DNA from: an uncultured Lachnospiraceae bacterium
GTDB lineage: Bacteria; Bacillota; Clostridia; Lachnospirales; Lachnospiraceae
NCBI GenBank assembly: GCA_910577045.1
Contig: CAJTLB010000003.1
Location: 186,001 to 250,000, forward strand
Reading direction: 5' to 3'
DNA length: 64,000 bases
Shown piece after piece: positions 19,201 through 28,397 of the stretch. The position numbers were made by a program, and so were the translations under genes. The notes under the pieces were generated by a model that did not search any database, was not told where the DNA came from, and saw only the letters and a program-made list of their open reading frames with translations. Each line of letters begins with the position of its first letter. Position 1 is the first letter of the stretch.

Positions 19201-19419
19201 CTTAAGCTTAGTTGTTCGGATGAGTTGCATGACTGTATAGAAATAATAATGAATGGGGAAAACCTAGGAGTGAGGGCTTTTTCTCCAAATATATGGCATA
19301 TAAAGCCAGGGATTTTGAAAAAAGAAAATAGTATAGAAATTGTTTATACAAATACATTAATCCATATGTTAGAAGGAAGTTATTTTGACTATGATTCTCA
19401 TAAAACAGTAGTGATTTAA
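16264..19419 (+). CDS. Large putative glycoside hydrolase (GH106/alpha-rhamnosidase-like)
   Basis: 1051 residues, cytosolic (no signal peptide). The N-terminal third looks like a TIM-barrel glycosidase: PFWFWNGDM, then GLGGAFICARQG, then EVWLYDEYPYPSG, with the acidic FSDEVGF near residue 257 and MIESFHSVGW near residue 395. The C-terminal part has jelly-roll-like beta regions around residues 780-1050. The start and overall layout recall the large GH106-like and unclassified families often annotated only as glycosyl hydrolase. Given the neighbours it is a candidate for removing rhamnose or another side sugar from RG-I oligosaccharides. Catalytic residues are not assigned. First gene of the enzyme run; RBS AAGAGGAAA. 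Confidence 0.65.
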   Translation: MNWKQEWEQPTMRQRIKPFWFWNGDMNEGEIDHQLREMKEQGLGGAFICARQGQTVPYLNQRWFDKIAFACKKAREYGLEVWLYDEYPYPSGVSGGEVLLRHPEAGHTTLSIQTFEEEGGKDIERLLGWTRVMYAKAIPKCLDGSLDWENAVDLADNIGVLQPQEIYQQTGLTAYNKKRFFSYEPTHVLNKKLPEGKWKIVVCGSKRLSDFKYYGNYFDPCNREAVKTFLETTHEKYQKTLGDEMGKSVYGMFSDEVGFLGILPWSEQLPPYFKQKYGYDICTVLAAIQDNTYPDAAKIRYEYYQALHELFRENYHKQTSDWCKEHNILYATEVPSMRRSTQIYSTVPGGDCAHEKLGYSLDETYEKDLLHYRSCAMGVSSVARQMGRDYAMIESFHSVGWSMTLQDAKWMLDLLASMGINFYNVHAFYYTIDSITKHDAPPSQFLQNPYWKHYHLLADYAGRLSAWISNTESTNHIAVLDPVVSYWTHLGSPFHKFSYAGKDDKEKLELETLKADWMYIIKELRYAHIGTDLLDSEILAMAEIVDGKMKIGKAEYDTLLLTPNTAVESITTEKIQEFIRSGGHVIAFGLLPYEVVDKDIQPEKTWKEMFGIENPIKTKYWGKGNGIEIIKHGNTAFVSSNGCIKEAGNPEEWISLVEEIAETPVKVKIAEKDKKSVFSSIRRGENGELYIMVGNYEKNYVNLSVELKEGQSSAWCMDFENAKETALVMEKQCVKVMLAPFETKLLRFDKKESQIEEGIAKKEMPILVVDTKEPMEVSIKGKNVYRMEQYQISLDKENWKQTTVETLIETCAATKLLTGENMVYQSEFGTPKSIHIQYPLSLYYKTDVNIQVIPKQAGLLLDNRSITGEYKIFINGHVLDNKAFEPTFINDQNNRIQDITSLLKEGKNEIFVEVIASHDWDGIRDPLFIVGDFGVENGCITQMPEKARLEKNYIKGFPYYSGDFVFKGSFSSEIEGEAELKLSCSDELHDCIEIIMNGENLGVRAFSPNIWHIKPGILKKENSIEIVYTNTLIHMLEGSYFDYDSHKTVVI

Positions 19420-19437
19420 AGAAAGTGGGGAGGAACT

Positions 19438-22086
19438 ATGAGCCAGACAATTCGGTTTACAAAGATGCCCAACCGATCCCAGCAAGGATATGTAACATGG
19501 GGGGCACCATGGAAAAAAGGTAGTGTAAAAGATACAGCAAGTTATGCTTTAACAGATGAAACAGGGAATAAAATTCCTATACAAAGCAGTATTAGCGCGT
19601 ATTGGCCAGATGGAAGCATAAAGTGGAGCAGGCATACAGCGAAATTGCCTAAGAATATATCTGCTGTTGTTTTAACAGCAGAAACAGGAATAGAGGAAAA
19701 AACAACATTTGTAAGAGAGGAAAAGGAAAACTTCTTTGTAGAAGGCAGCCATGTCCATGCTATTATCCCAAAAACAGGGAATCATATTATAGAAAAACTT
19801 GTTACAAAGGAAAAGATAACAGCAGAATATGGTTGCCTAGTGGCAATTTTAGAAGAAAGAGGGAAAGAAGATAATTGTTTAGTAACAAAACAAGTTCCCT
19901 ATATAGGCATAATAAAGGAAGCAGAATTAGAGGAAAATGGATCAGAAAAAGCGGTTTTTTGTTTAAGGGGAGCCCATAAAAATGAAAATACAGGGCGGGA
20001 AGTATTGCCGTTTGCGCTTCGGTTAAGCTTTTATAGAGACAGCGAAAGTATCCATATTACACATTCTTTTTTATATGACGGAGATGAAAAAAAGGACTTT
20101 TTAAAAGGCTTGGGAATCCATTTTGCATGTCCATTAGAAGGCGAGCCATATAACCATCATGTAAAATTTGCTTTGGAGCATGGCTGCTTCCATGAAAGTA
20201 TGAAAATGTTGCTGGCATGGCGCCCAAAAATACCAGCCGAATTATATGAAACACAAATAGCTGGCAAAAAACTAGAGCTTAGTTCTATGGATCAAGAGCT
20301 CCAAAATAATGTAAAACAGGCATTTGGAAATATGCCGACATGGAGCAATTATCATATTTGCCAAGATAGTGCGGAGCATTTTTCAGTGAAAAAAAGAACA
20401 GGGCAAGAGGAGTGCTGTTATCTGGACTGTATACATGGGAACCGTGCTGTAGGGGCGGCTGCTGTAGCAGGGGAAGAAGGTGGAATAGCAGTAGCTTTGC
20501 GGGATTTCTGGCAGAAATATCCTTCAGGGATATGGATAGATCGGGTAGATACCGGATGTGCAGAAGTGACCGTATGGCTGTGGACACCGGAGGCAGAAGC
20601 TATGGATTACCGCCATTATGATGTTACAGGCTATTCTCAATCCTATTATGAAGGATTTGACGAATTTGGGGCAGACCCACATGGCATTGGAAATACAAAT
20701 GAGATAGAAATTATGGGATTTTCTGGCGATATTTTGCCTGACAAGGAACTGTTAGATTGGAACCAAGAAGTGCAAAAGCCAATGATATTACAAGCTTCTC
20801 CACAATACTATCATAAGGTGGAGGCATTTGGAAGGTGGAGCCTGCCTTGTTTTGATACTCCATTTGCCCGTTTTGTAGAGGAGCAATTAGACAAAGCAGT
20901 AGAGTTTTATAAAGAAGAAATTGATACAAGGGGATTTTATGGTTTTTATAATTATGGCGATGTAATGCACACCTATGATAAAGTACGGCATAATTGGAGA
21001 TATGACATGGGAGGCTATGCTTGGCAAAATACAGAATTAGTGCCAACACTTTGGCTTTGGTATGCTTACCTTAGGAGTGGGAGGGAAGATATTTTTACGC
21101 TTGCAGAGGCGATGAGCCGGCATTGTTCAGAAGTAGACACTTACCATCTTGGAAAATATAAGGGGATTGGTTCCCGCCATAATGTGCGCCATTGGGGCTG
21201 TCCTTGTAAGGAGGCACGTATTGGGATGGCAGGGCACCACCGTTTCTACTATTATTTAACAGGTGACGGCAGGTTAGGCGATGTATTTGAAGATGTAAAA
21301 GATGCAGATTTTGCTTTGCTTACCATTGATCCTATGCGGATTTTTTATGAAAAAGAGAGTATGGTTTATCCTACTCATGCACGTTCTGGCCCAGATTGGT
21401 CTAGTTTCTGCTCTAACTGGATGACAGAATGGGAACGCCACCAAAATACGGTATATAGAGATAAAATTAAAATTGGCATTGAAGATTTAAAGAAAATGCC
21501 GCTGCAATTAATTTCTGGATCGGATTTTGAATATAACCCAGAAAATAGCCATTTGCGCTATATTGGGGAACGTTCTACGGGTGGCTGCCATTTGCAGATT
21601 TGTATGGGTGCAGCACAGACATGGATAGAATTGTCTGGTTTATTAGAAGATCCAGAATGGACAAAGATGATTGCAGATTTTGGGCGCTTTTATTTGCTGC
21701 CGCCAGAGAAAAAGAAAACTGTGGCAGAAGGACTGTTTGGGAAACGCACTGCATCCTTCCCTTATATGGCAACTGCTATGACCGCTTTTGGGGCAGAATA
21801 TTACCAAGATGAGAATTTAGGGCATTGGTCGTGGTACTATTTAATAGATGAACTTTTAAAGGCTGGCGGGGAACAAGGCTTTACGCCACAATATCTAGAA
21901 AATACAGCGAACCAAAAGTTATTAAAGGAAATTCCTTGGATTTCTACAAACTTTACTTCACAATGGTGCTTAAATGCAATTATGGCGTTGGAAATGATAA
22001 AGGATTATATGCCAGAAACATTAGAGGATATAAAAAAGGAAGGTTTTTTAAAGGAATTAGAGTGTGAATCTCTTGTTAGAAAATAA
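19438..22086 (+). CDS. Exo-rhamnogalacturonan-lyase-like protein (PcRGLX/PL26-type)
   Basis: 882 residues. The beginning (TKMPNRSQQGYVTWGAPWKKG) and the following PDGSIKWSRH match the N-terminal barrel domain of proteins related to Penicillium exo-rhamnogalacturonan lyase. A beta-rich domain and an alpha/alpha barrel rich in tryptophan and histidine (GSRHNVRHWG near 580, GMAGHHRFYY near 600) follow. Such enzymes release unsaturated disaccharides from the ends of RG-I chains by beta-elimination. There is no signal peptide, so imported oligomers are the likely substrate. RBS GGGGAGGA; 18 bases after the preceding gene. The family call is fairly secure; activity is inferred from family and context. 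Confidence 0.72.
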   Translation: MSQTIRFTKMPNRSQQGYVTWGAPWKKGSVKDTASYALTDETGNKIPIQSSISAYWPDGSIKWSRHTAKLPKNISAVVLTAETGIEEKTTFVREEKENFFVEGSHVHAIIPKTGNHIIEKLVTKEKITAEYGCLVAILEERGKEDNCLVTKQVPYIGIIKEAELEENGSEKAVFCLRGAHKNENTGREVLPFALRLSFYRDSESIHITHSFLYDGDEKKDFLKGLGIHFACPLEGEPYNHHVKFALEHGCFHESMKMLLAWRPKIPAELYETQIAGKKLELSSMDQELQNNVKQAFGNMPTWSNYHICQDSAEHFSVKKRTGQEECCYLDCIHGNRAVGAAAVAGEEGGIAVALRDFWQKYPSGIWIDRVDTGCAEVTVWLWTPEAEAMDYRHYDVTGYSQSYYEGFDEFGADPHGIGNTNEIEIMGFSGDILPDKELLDWNQEVQKPMILQASPQYYHKVEAFGRWSLPCFDTPFARFVEEQLDKAVEFYKEEIDTRGFYGFYNYGDVMHTYDKVRHNWRYDMGGYAWQNTELVPTLWLWYAYLRSGREDIFTLAEAMSRHCSEVDTYHLGKYKGIGSRHNVRHWGCPCKEARIGMAGHHRFYYYLTGDGRLGDVFEDVKDADFALLTIDPMRIFYEKESMVYPTHARSGPDWSSFCSNWMTEWERHQNTVYRDKIKIGIEDLKKMPLQLISGSDFEYNPENSHLRYIGERSTGGCHLQICMGAAQTWIELSGLLEDPEWTKMIADFGRFYLLPPEKKKTVAEGLFGKRTASFPYMATAMTAFGAEYYQDENLGHWSWYYLIDELLKAGGEQGFTPQYLENTANQKLLKEIPWISTNFTSQWCLNAIMALEMIKDYMPETLEDIKKEGFLKELECESLVRK

Positions 22087-22128
22087 AGCGATAGAAAAAT
22101 TTATTGGAAAAATGTATAAGGGAACCTA

Positions 22129-23895
22129 ATGAATAATGGGGAAATAGGGAAGAGTATGGCAAAATCAAAAAAAGAGTATGAGAAACTGTTGTTAGAAATG
22201 GCAGAACCATTAAAAAGCCATTATTCCGAGGGCAAGGCAAGGCTTGACCTCGGAGTGACAGCAGCAGGATATGGGAATAAAATAGCTGGAATGGAGGGGT
22301 TTTCTAGGGTATTATGGGGAATGGTCCCATATTGGGCAGGCGGGGGCAAAGACGAAAGCTTAGTTTCTATTTACCAAGAAGGAATTAAGAATGGTACAGA
22401 CCCAAAGCATAAGGAATATTGGGGGCATCTACATGATAAAGATCAGAGGATGGTAGAGATGGCGGCATTAAGCCTTGGTATTCTTTTAACCCCAGAAAAA
22501 TTGTGGGAACCATTGCCAGAACAGGTAAAACAGAATTATGCAGCATGGTTAAATGAAATTAACCAATATAAATTAGTGGAAAATAACTGGCAGTTTTTTA
22601 ATGTAATTACAAACCTAGCTTTAAAAAGTGTAGGAATGGAATATAGTAAAACTTGTATGCAGCGTGCTATTGATTACTATGAGTCTTTTTATATTGGGAA
22701 TGGCTGGTATGGAGATGGGAAACGCCCTCAAAAAGATTATTATGTGCCGTTTGCAATCCATTTTTATTGCTTATTATATGTAAAGTTTATGCGCAAGGAA
22801 GATCCAGACCGTTGTAAAATCTATGAAGGACGGGCAAAGGAGTTTGCTAAAACATTTCTTTACTGGTTTGATGATGAGGGAAAAGCACTTCCATATGGGC
22901 GTTCCCAAACTTACCGTTTTGCACAGGTAGCATTTTTTAGCGCATGTGCCTTTGCAGAGGTGGAGGTATTTCCTCTTTCAGTAATAAAAGGAATGATTGA
23001 ACGGCATTTGGATTATTGGCTTCGCCAGCCAATTTTTGACAATGGCCATATTTTAACGGTAGGGTATACATATCCAAACTTAAATATGTCAGAGACTTAT
23101 AATGCAACAGGCTCCCCTTATTGGGCATGGAAAACATTTTTATTCTTAGCTTTGCCTGCGTCCCATCCATTTTGGCAAGTAGAAGCAGCACCATTTCCTA
23201 ATGTACAAAAAACACTTGCTATTCCAGAGTGTAATATGTTAATACAACATAGAAAAGGGGAAGTAACAGCCCTATGTGCAGGGCAGTACCCGGTAGTGGC
23301 ACATATGCACAGTGCAGAAAAATATGCAAAATTTGCTTATTCTTCTGTATTTGGGTTTTCTGTCCCACGTTCTTATGAAAAGCTGGCAGAAACCGCACCA
23401 GACTCTATGCTTGCATTTTGTGCGCATGGAATGACCTACGTAAGGCGGAAATGTGAGGAATTTTATATAAAGGAATCTGAGGTCTATGCGCGTTGGATTC
23501 CAGTGGAAGGGATTGAGGTAGAAACTTGGCTGTACCCAACAGAAGAAGGCCATAGGAGGAAACATAAAATTACTAGCAGCCTTTCTTGTAAAGCATATGA
23601 CTGTGGGTTTTCTTATCCTTCCCGGATGGAGGAAACAAAGAAAGAATCGAAAGATGGGCTTGCAGAAGTTTCTGATCAAAATGGGTTTAGTAAGGTGGTA
23701 TTAAAAAAAGGATCAGGCATAGGCACTATAATTGGCGGGGTATCTAATGTTAATTTAATTTTTCCAAATGCGTGGATTCCAGCATTGGAATATGAGATTA
23801 CGCCAGGTATAATAGAAGTGGAATGTGATATTTTTGCAAAGCTTACAATAGAACATATTATTATAGGGAAAGGAGAATGTTATGGAGAAGCTTGA
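22129..23895 (+). CDS. DUF2264 domain protein, probable glycan-active enzyme
   Basis: 588 residues. The N-terminal part is an alpha-helical barrel typical of DUF2264 (GKARLDLGVTAAGYG, then GFSRVLWGMVPYWAGGG), with NNWQFFNVITNLALK and YIGNGWYGDGKRPQKDYY as conserved-looking blocks; a beta domain closes the protein. DUF2264 proteins are common in pectin and uronic-acid loci, and some members have been linked to glucuronidase-type activity; I am not certain of that link. No signal peptide. An alternative start at 22156 (GGGAAGAG upstream) is equally plausible. The 3' end overlaps the GH88 gene by 14 bases. Confidence 0.7.
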   Translation: MNNGEIGKSMAKSKKEYEKLLLEMAEPLKSHYSEGKARLDLGVTAAGYGNKIAGMEGFSRVLWGMVPYWAGGGKDESLVSIYQEGIKNGTDPKHKEYWGHLHDKDQRMVEMAALSLGILLTPEKLWEPLPEQVKQNYAAWLNEINQYKLVENNWQFFNVITNLALKSVGMEYSKTCMQRAIDYYESFYIGNGWYGDGKRPQKDYYVPFAIHFYCLLYVKFMRKEDPDRCKIYEGRAKEFAKTFLYWFDDEGKALPYGRSQTYRFAQVAFFSACAFAEVEVFPLSVIKGMIERHLDYWLRQPIFDNGHILTVGYTYPNLNMSETYNATGSPYWAWKTFLFLALPASHPFWQVEAAPFPNVQKTLAIPECNMLIQHRKGEVTALCAGQYPVVAHMHSAEKYAKFAYSSVFGFSVPRSYEKLAETAPDSMLAFCAHGMTYVRRKCEEFYIKESEVYARWIPVEGIEVETWLYPTEEGHRRKHKITSSLSCKAYDCGFSYPSRMEETKKESKDGLAEVSDQNGFSKVVLKKGSGIGTIIGGVSNVNLIFPNAWIPALEYEITPGIIEVECDIFAKLTIEHIIIGKGECYGEA

Positions 23896-25015
23896 CAAAA
23901 GAGAATATTGTGGATGGGCAGAAGAAATATACCAAAAAATCTGCGTTAAGATGAAGGCCCAGGCGCAACGGGTAGGCACAGATATTCCTTATATACCAGA
24001 GAACGGGCGTTATAAGGATATGGGAAACGAAGGGATCCACTGGTGGACAAATGGGTTTTGGCCGGGAATACTTTGGCAGATGTACCATGCTACGAATGAG
24101 GAATTTTATAAGGAGACAGCAAGAGGGGTAGAAAAACGTCTGGATCAGGCGTTAAACCATTATTCAGGGCTAGACCATGACGTTGGGTTTATTTGGCTCC
24201 ATGCCTCTGTTGCAGATTATCGTCTGACAGGGGATGAGGAGGCAAAAGAGAGAGGGTTAAAGGCAGCTGGTGTGCTGGCAAGCCGCTATAACCCGGCTGG
24301 GCAATATCTTTCTGCATGGAATGGGAACCGTCCAGGCCATATGATTATTGATTGTCTTATGAATACGCCATTGTTGTATTGGGCGTCTAGGGAGACAGAG
24401 GACCCGAGGTTTGCCTTAATTGCGGAGAGGCATACAGATACCGCATTAAAATATATTGTTAGGGAAGATGGTTCTTGCAACCATATTGTAATTTTAGATC
24501 CAGTTACTGGGGAATTTACGGATAATCCCGGCGGGCAAGGCTATGGAAAAGGTTCTTCTTGGTCAAGAGGGCAAGCATGGGCGGTTTACGGTTTTGTGCT
24601 GGGGTATAAATATACTGGAAAAATAGAATATCTGGAGGCATCAAAACGGGTAGCCCATTATTTTCTAGCAAATGCAGCTATTACAGATTATGTGCCACTC
24701 CTAGATTTCCGTGCACCAAAAGAGCCAGTATATTATGATACGACAGCAGGCGCAATAGCGGCATGTGGCCTTTTAGCGCTGGCAGAGGTTGTGGATATTT
24801 TTGAAAAAAGGTTATATGCAGAAGGGGCATTAAAGATTCTGAAAGCAATAGAGAAAAAACATTGTAATTGGAATCCAGAGGAAGATTCTATTGTGGATTT
24901 TGGCTCAGCAAAATACCATAGGGAAGAAGATAGGGAAGTACCTATTATTTATGGGGATTATTTCTTTATAGAAGGAATATTGCGCCTATTAGAAAAAAGT
25001 TTTTTGATTTGGTAG
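23882..25015 (+). CDS. GH88 unsaturated uronyl hydrolase
   Basis: 377 residues forming the alpha/alpha barrel of unsaturated glucuronyl hydrolases. Visible blocks are WWTNGFWPG near 57, LDHDVGFIWLHAS near 96 (with the first conserved aspartate), HMIIDCLMNTPLLYWA near 157 (with the second) and SSWSRGQAWAVYG near 225, the hallmark of GH88. The enzyme hydrates the double bond that lyases leave on the uronic acid, freeing the next sugar. Cytosolic. RBS AAAGGAGA lies inside the end of the DUF2264 gene, so translation is coupled. It is the natural partner for the two lyases in this operon. Confidence 0.85.
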   Translation: MEKLDKREYCGWAEEIYQKICVKMKAQAQRVGTDIPYIPENGRYKDMGNEGIHWWTNGFWPGILWQMYHATNEEFYKETARGVEKRLDQALNHYSGLDHDVGFIWLHASVADYRLTGDEEAKERGLKAAGVLASRYNPAGQYLSAWNGNRPGHMIIDCLMNTPLLYWASRETEDPRFALIAERHTDTALKYIVREDGSCNHIVILDPVTGEFTDNPGGQGYGKGSSWSRGQAWAVYGFVLGYKYTGKIEYLEASKRVAHYFLANAAITDYVPLLDFRAPKEPVYYDTTAGAIAACGLLALAEVVDIFEKRLYAEGALKILKAIEKKHCNWNPEEDSIVDFGSAKYHREEDREVPIIYGDYFFIEGILRLLEKSFLIW

Positions 25016-25031
25016 GAAGGGGAAGAATGGA

Positions 25032-25739
25032 ATGGATATAAAAGAAGTACAGCAAAAAAAAGCAGGAGGAGACTTGGTTTTAATCTATGAAAATAAATTA
25101 ACTTCAAAAGAAGATATTAAAGATTTTATATTAGAAGGAGAAGCAGCGATTACTTTTCCACAGGGTAGGATGCGTTTGGAAAATAAATTAGCGGCAGAGG
25201 AAGGGCAAAAGGCAAATTATGTTTTATGGTGCCCAGAGGAATTCCCTTCTGATATTATGATTACTTGGGATTTTTACCCAATAAGGGAACCAGGGCTTTG
25301 TATGATGTTTTTTGCTGCAAAGGGAAAAGAAGGGAAAGATATTTTTGACAGTTCCTTACAAAAACGTACAGGGGAGTATATCCAATACCACCATGGGGAT
25401 ATTAATGCTTTCCATGTTTCTTATTTCCGCCGTAAGGAGCCAGATGAAAGAGGGTTCCATACTTGTAATTTAAGAAAAAGCTATGGGTTTTACCTAACCT
25501 CCCAAGGAGGAGACCCAATCCCTGACGTGGCGGATGCAAAACCTCCTTACCATATTGCAGTTATCAAAAAAGGAAATATTGTTATTTTTATGATTGATGA
25601 ATTGGAAGTATTCCGGTTTGAGGATAACGGAGAAAGCTATGGGCCATTATTAGAAGGTGGAAAAATAGGGTTCCGCCAACTTGCGCCATTTATTGGAGAA
25701 TATGCAAATTTAAAGGTATTTCAACTAAACGCAGAATAA
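25032..25739 (+). CDS. YesU-like DUF1961 protein
   Basis: 235 residues, predicted all-beta, cytosolic. It resembles DUF1961 proteins, including B. subtilis YesU from the rhamnogalacturonan (yes) cluster. Recognisable parts are WDFYPIREPGLCMMFFAA, YHHGDINAFHVSYFRR and GKIGFRQLAP, in a lectin-like or lyase-like jelly roll arrangement. No catalytic role has been settled for this family that I know of. Its location between GH88 and PL11 genes supports a role in RG-I handling. It starts 16 bases after GH88 with AAGGGGAAG upstream. Confidence 0.75.
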   Translation: MDIKEVQQKKAGGDLVLIYENKLTSKEDIKDFILEGEAAITFPQGRMRLENKLAAEEGQKANYVLWCPEEFPSDIMITWDFYPIREPGLCMMFFAAKGKEGKDIFDSSLQKRTGEYIQYHHGDINAFHVSYFRRKEPDERGFHTCNLRKSYGFYLTSQGGDPIPDVADAKPPYHIAVIKKGNIVIFMIDELEVFRFEDNGESYGPLLEGGKIGFRQLAPFIGEYANLKVFQLNAE

Positions 25740-25786
25740 ATAGTGTGGTATAATATAAAAAATGGCATAGCGAAGGAGGTAGAAAG

Positions 25787-28216
25787 ATGAAACCGAAAGT
25801 TAGGATTGAAAAAGTGGAGGATATGCAGATTGCCATTGCCTGGGAAATAGTGGAAGGGGCAGAAAAATATTATGTATACTGGTCAGACAGAGATACCAAG
25901 CAAATGGCATATAAAATGGTGGCAGAAACACAAGAAACAAGTTATTGCCTAAAGCGGAGCTCCCATATTCCTCATTATTTTAAGGTAACTGCTATAGTAG
26001 GCGGAAAAGAAACAGAGCCTAGTGATATTGTGGTGTCTCCAGTAAAAAGAAAGCTGCGTCCGCAAAGGGAAAAAATTTCTAGAGGATTAATTGCCGTTAA
26101 AGCAAAAACAGGGATTTTCCTTGGCTGGCGGTTAATGGCAGATGAAGTAGATGGATATTCTGAAACAGGGGTAACAGGTGCTATATTTAAAGTTTATCGG
26201 GATGGAAAGGAGATTGCAACAGTTACTTCTAGTACCAATTATTTGGATACAGAAGGGACAGAAACTTCTAGTTATCAGGTGGCAGCCATAGTTAATGGGA
26301 AGGAAGAAGAGCCATGTAAAAGTGTAAGCGCATGGAAAAGTGGGGAAAATTATATTGATATTCCGCTTCAAATCCCAGATCCGGGGCTGACTCCTGTAAA
26401 AGAGGCATATACTTACCAAGCGAATGATATGAGTGTGGCGGACGTAGACGGGGATGGGGAATATGAGTATATTTTAAAATGGGATCCAACCAATTCCCAT
26501 GATGTTTCCCACAAAGGATATACAGGGCATTGTTTTATTGACTGTTATAAATTAGATGGAAGGCTGTTATGGCGCTTGGATATGGGTGTTAATATCCGTG
26601 CTGGTGCACATTATACGCAATTTATGGTGTATGATTTTAATGGAGATGGCAAGGCAGAGATGGCAGTAAAATCTGCGCCAGGCACCCGTATGACGACTTA
26701 TCTGCCAAATGGCAAGGTAAAAGAGGAATTTTATATTACGCTTCCAAAAGAAGATATAGAAAAAGGCGTAACCCATAAAGACAATTATGTTTGTTCAAAA
26801 GAAGACTATTATCAACATATGGTAAAACGGTTTATGGGCTGGCAGGAAGAACCAGAAGTAAAAGCTGGGAACTGGTATAATACATTAGAAGAGTGTTTTG
26901 GGATGGAAAAGAAATATTCATATCCGCTGAAACAAAAAGATGCAGAAGAACTAGCAGATTATTTTATCCATGAGTATGCGCCAAAGAGAAGCCCAAAGAA
27001 CGAATTAGATAAATTTGAGGGATTTATTTATGAAGGCCCAGAGTATTTAACAATGTTTGCTGGAGACGGTCAGGAGTTAGATACGATTCCATTTAAGTTT
27101 GGCAGGGTGGATGATGGGCTGATGTGGGGAGATTATGCTACAAAGCGGATTGAGCCATGTAACCGTGTAGACCGTTTCCTTTCAGGTGTTGCCTACTTAG
27201 ACGGGGAACATCCATATTTAATTGTATGCCGTGGGTATTATACCCGCACTACTATTGTGGCATATGACTTCCTTACAGGGCATTTCCATGAGCATTTTTC
27301 TATAGATAGTGGCTTTGTGCCAATGAAGAACCCATTTGGGGATAACCCTCATGCAGCGCAAGGGACAGACCCAGTATATGGGAAGCTTGCTGGGCAGGGG
27401 AACCACAGCCTTTCTACAGCAGATGTAGATGGAGATGGATGCCAAGAAATTATTTATGGTGCTGCGGTTATTGACCATGATGGAAGTTTGCTATATTCTA
27501 GCTATGATTATTTGCCAGATGGAAGATATGCGAAACTAGGGCATGGGGACGCTATGCATGTGGCAAAAATTGATCCTGATAAGCCAGGCATGGAGATTTT
27601 TAATGTGTTTGAAGGTGCTACAGAGGCTCCATATGGCTATGCGTTGCGTGATGCAGAAACTGGGAAGGTTATTTTTGGAAAATATGCAGAACGTGATTTG
27701 GGGCGTTGTATGATAGGGGATATTAACCCAAATGTACGAGGACTCCAGGTTTGGGCTGAGAATACAGTATTTAATTGTAAAGGAGAAGTGCTTGCAGATA
27801 AACCGCTTGGTACAAACCAAAGTATCCGGTGGGCAGCCGATTTATCTACACAGATATTAGATGGCGTAGATTATGTACATGGAATCCATTTAGGCATTAT
27901 TAATGATAATACCCATGGGGAGATCTTAGCACCCGAAGGAATGGCAACAAATAATGGGACTAAGGGGAACGCCTGTCTAATAGCGGATATTTTTGGGGAT
28001 TTCCGTGAAGAACTGGTACTTAGGAAAGCAGATAATACAGCTATCCGTATTTATACCAATATCGATCTTACAGAACATAAACTGTTTACTTTAATGCACG
28101 ATATCCAGTATAGGACAGGGATTGCTTGGCAAAATAATTGCTATAACCAACCTTGTTATACTAGCTTCTATTATGCAGGGGATATGGAATGGAAGACAGT
28201 TTGGGAAAGTATTTAG
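25787..28216 (+). CDS. Rhamnogalacturonan lyase, PL11 (YesW/YesX-like), with two N-terminal Fn3-like domains
   Basis: 809 residues, against about 610 for B. subtilis YesX. The first 190 residues look like two fibronectin-III-like modules (VYWSDRDTK and YFKVTAIV, then FKVYRDGKE and YQVAAIVNG). The beta-propeller catalytic part follows, with many calcium-loop sequences: DVDGDGEYEY near 220, DFNGDGKAEM near 283 and DVDGDGCQEI near 547. It has the PL11 markers LKWDPTNSHD and QGNHSLSTAD, plus an insertion of about 60 residues near 370-420. The enzyme cuts the rhamnose-galacturonate backbone of RG-I by beta-elimination. No signal peptide, so it is the intracellular type. RBS GAAGGAGG. Confidence 0.9.
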   Translation: MKPKVRIEKVEDMQIAIAWEIVEGAEKYYVYWSDRDTKQMAYKMVAETQETSYCLKRSSHIPHYFKVTAIVGGKETEPSDIVVSPVKRKLRPQREKISRGLIAVKAKTGIFLGWRLMADEVDGYSETGVTGAIFKVYRDGKEIATVTSSTNYLDTEGTETSSYQVAAIVNGKEEEPCKSVSAWKSGENYIDIPLQIPDPGLTPVKEAYTYQANDMSVADVDGDGEYEYILKWDPTNSHDVSHKGYTGHCFIDCYKLDGRLLWRLDMGVNIRAGAHYTQFMVYDFNGDGKAEMAVKSAPGTRMTTYLPNGKVKEEFYITLPKEDIEKGVTHKDNYVCSKEDYYQHMVKRFMGWQEEPEVKAGNWYNTLEECFGMEKKYSYPLKQKDAEELADYFIHEYAPKRSPKNELDKFEGFIYEGPEYLTMFAGDGQELDTIPFKFGRVDDGLMWGDYATKRIEPCNRVDRFLSGVAYLDGEHPYLIVCRGYYTRTTIVAYDFLTGHFHEHFSIDSGFVPMKNPFGDNPHAAQGTDPVYGKLAGQGNHSLSTADVDGDGCQEIIYGAAVIDHDGSLLYSSYDYLPDGRYAKLGHGDAMHVAKIDPDKPGMEIFNVFEGATEAPYGYALRDAETGKVIFGKYAERDLGRCMIGDINPNVRGLQVWAENTVFNCKGEVLADKPLGTNQSIRWAADLSTQILDGVDYVHGIHLGIINDNTHGEILAPEGMATNNGTKGNACLIADIFGDFREELVLRKADNTAIRIYTNIDLTEHKLFTLMHDIQYRTGIAWQNNCYNQPCYTSFYYAGDMEWKTVWESI

Positions 28217-28276
28217 GTAAGGTTTAAAATAATAAAGTAGGTTGTGGGATATTTATAATTTGAAATTAGGAAGATA

Positions 28277-28371
28277 GAGGGGCTGTTGCAAAAAACAATG
28301 CTTCTACAATACAGAATAGGCTATATTATTTGATATATTGTAAAAGATTGTTGTTTTGTAATAGCTCTTTG
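28277..28371. repeat. MITE-like imperfect inverted repeat
   Basis: About 95 bases whose ends are imperfect inverted repeats of some 34 bases. The left arm (28277-28311) starts GAGGGGCTGTTGCAAAA; the right arm (28334-28371) reads in reverse as AAAGAGCTATTACAAAA. The termini resemble IS-type ends, where GGxxCTGTTGCAAA is a frequent start, and nothing is coded inside. It may also act as a hairpin ending the enzyme operon. It lies just before a truncated restriction gene. Confidence 0.55.
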
Positions 28372-28397
28372 TCTGTAAAGATAAAATAATTATATAA

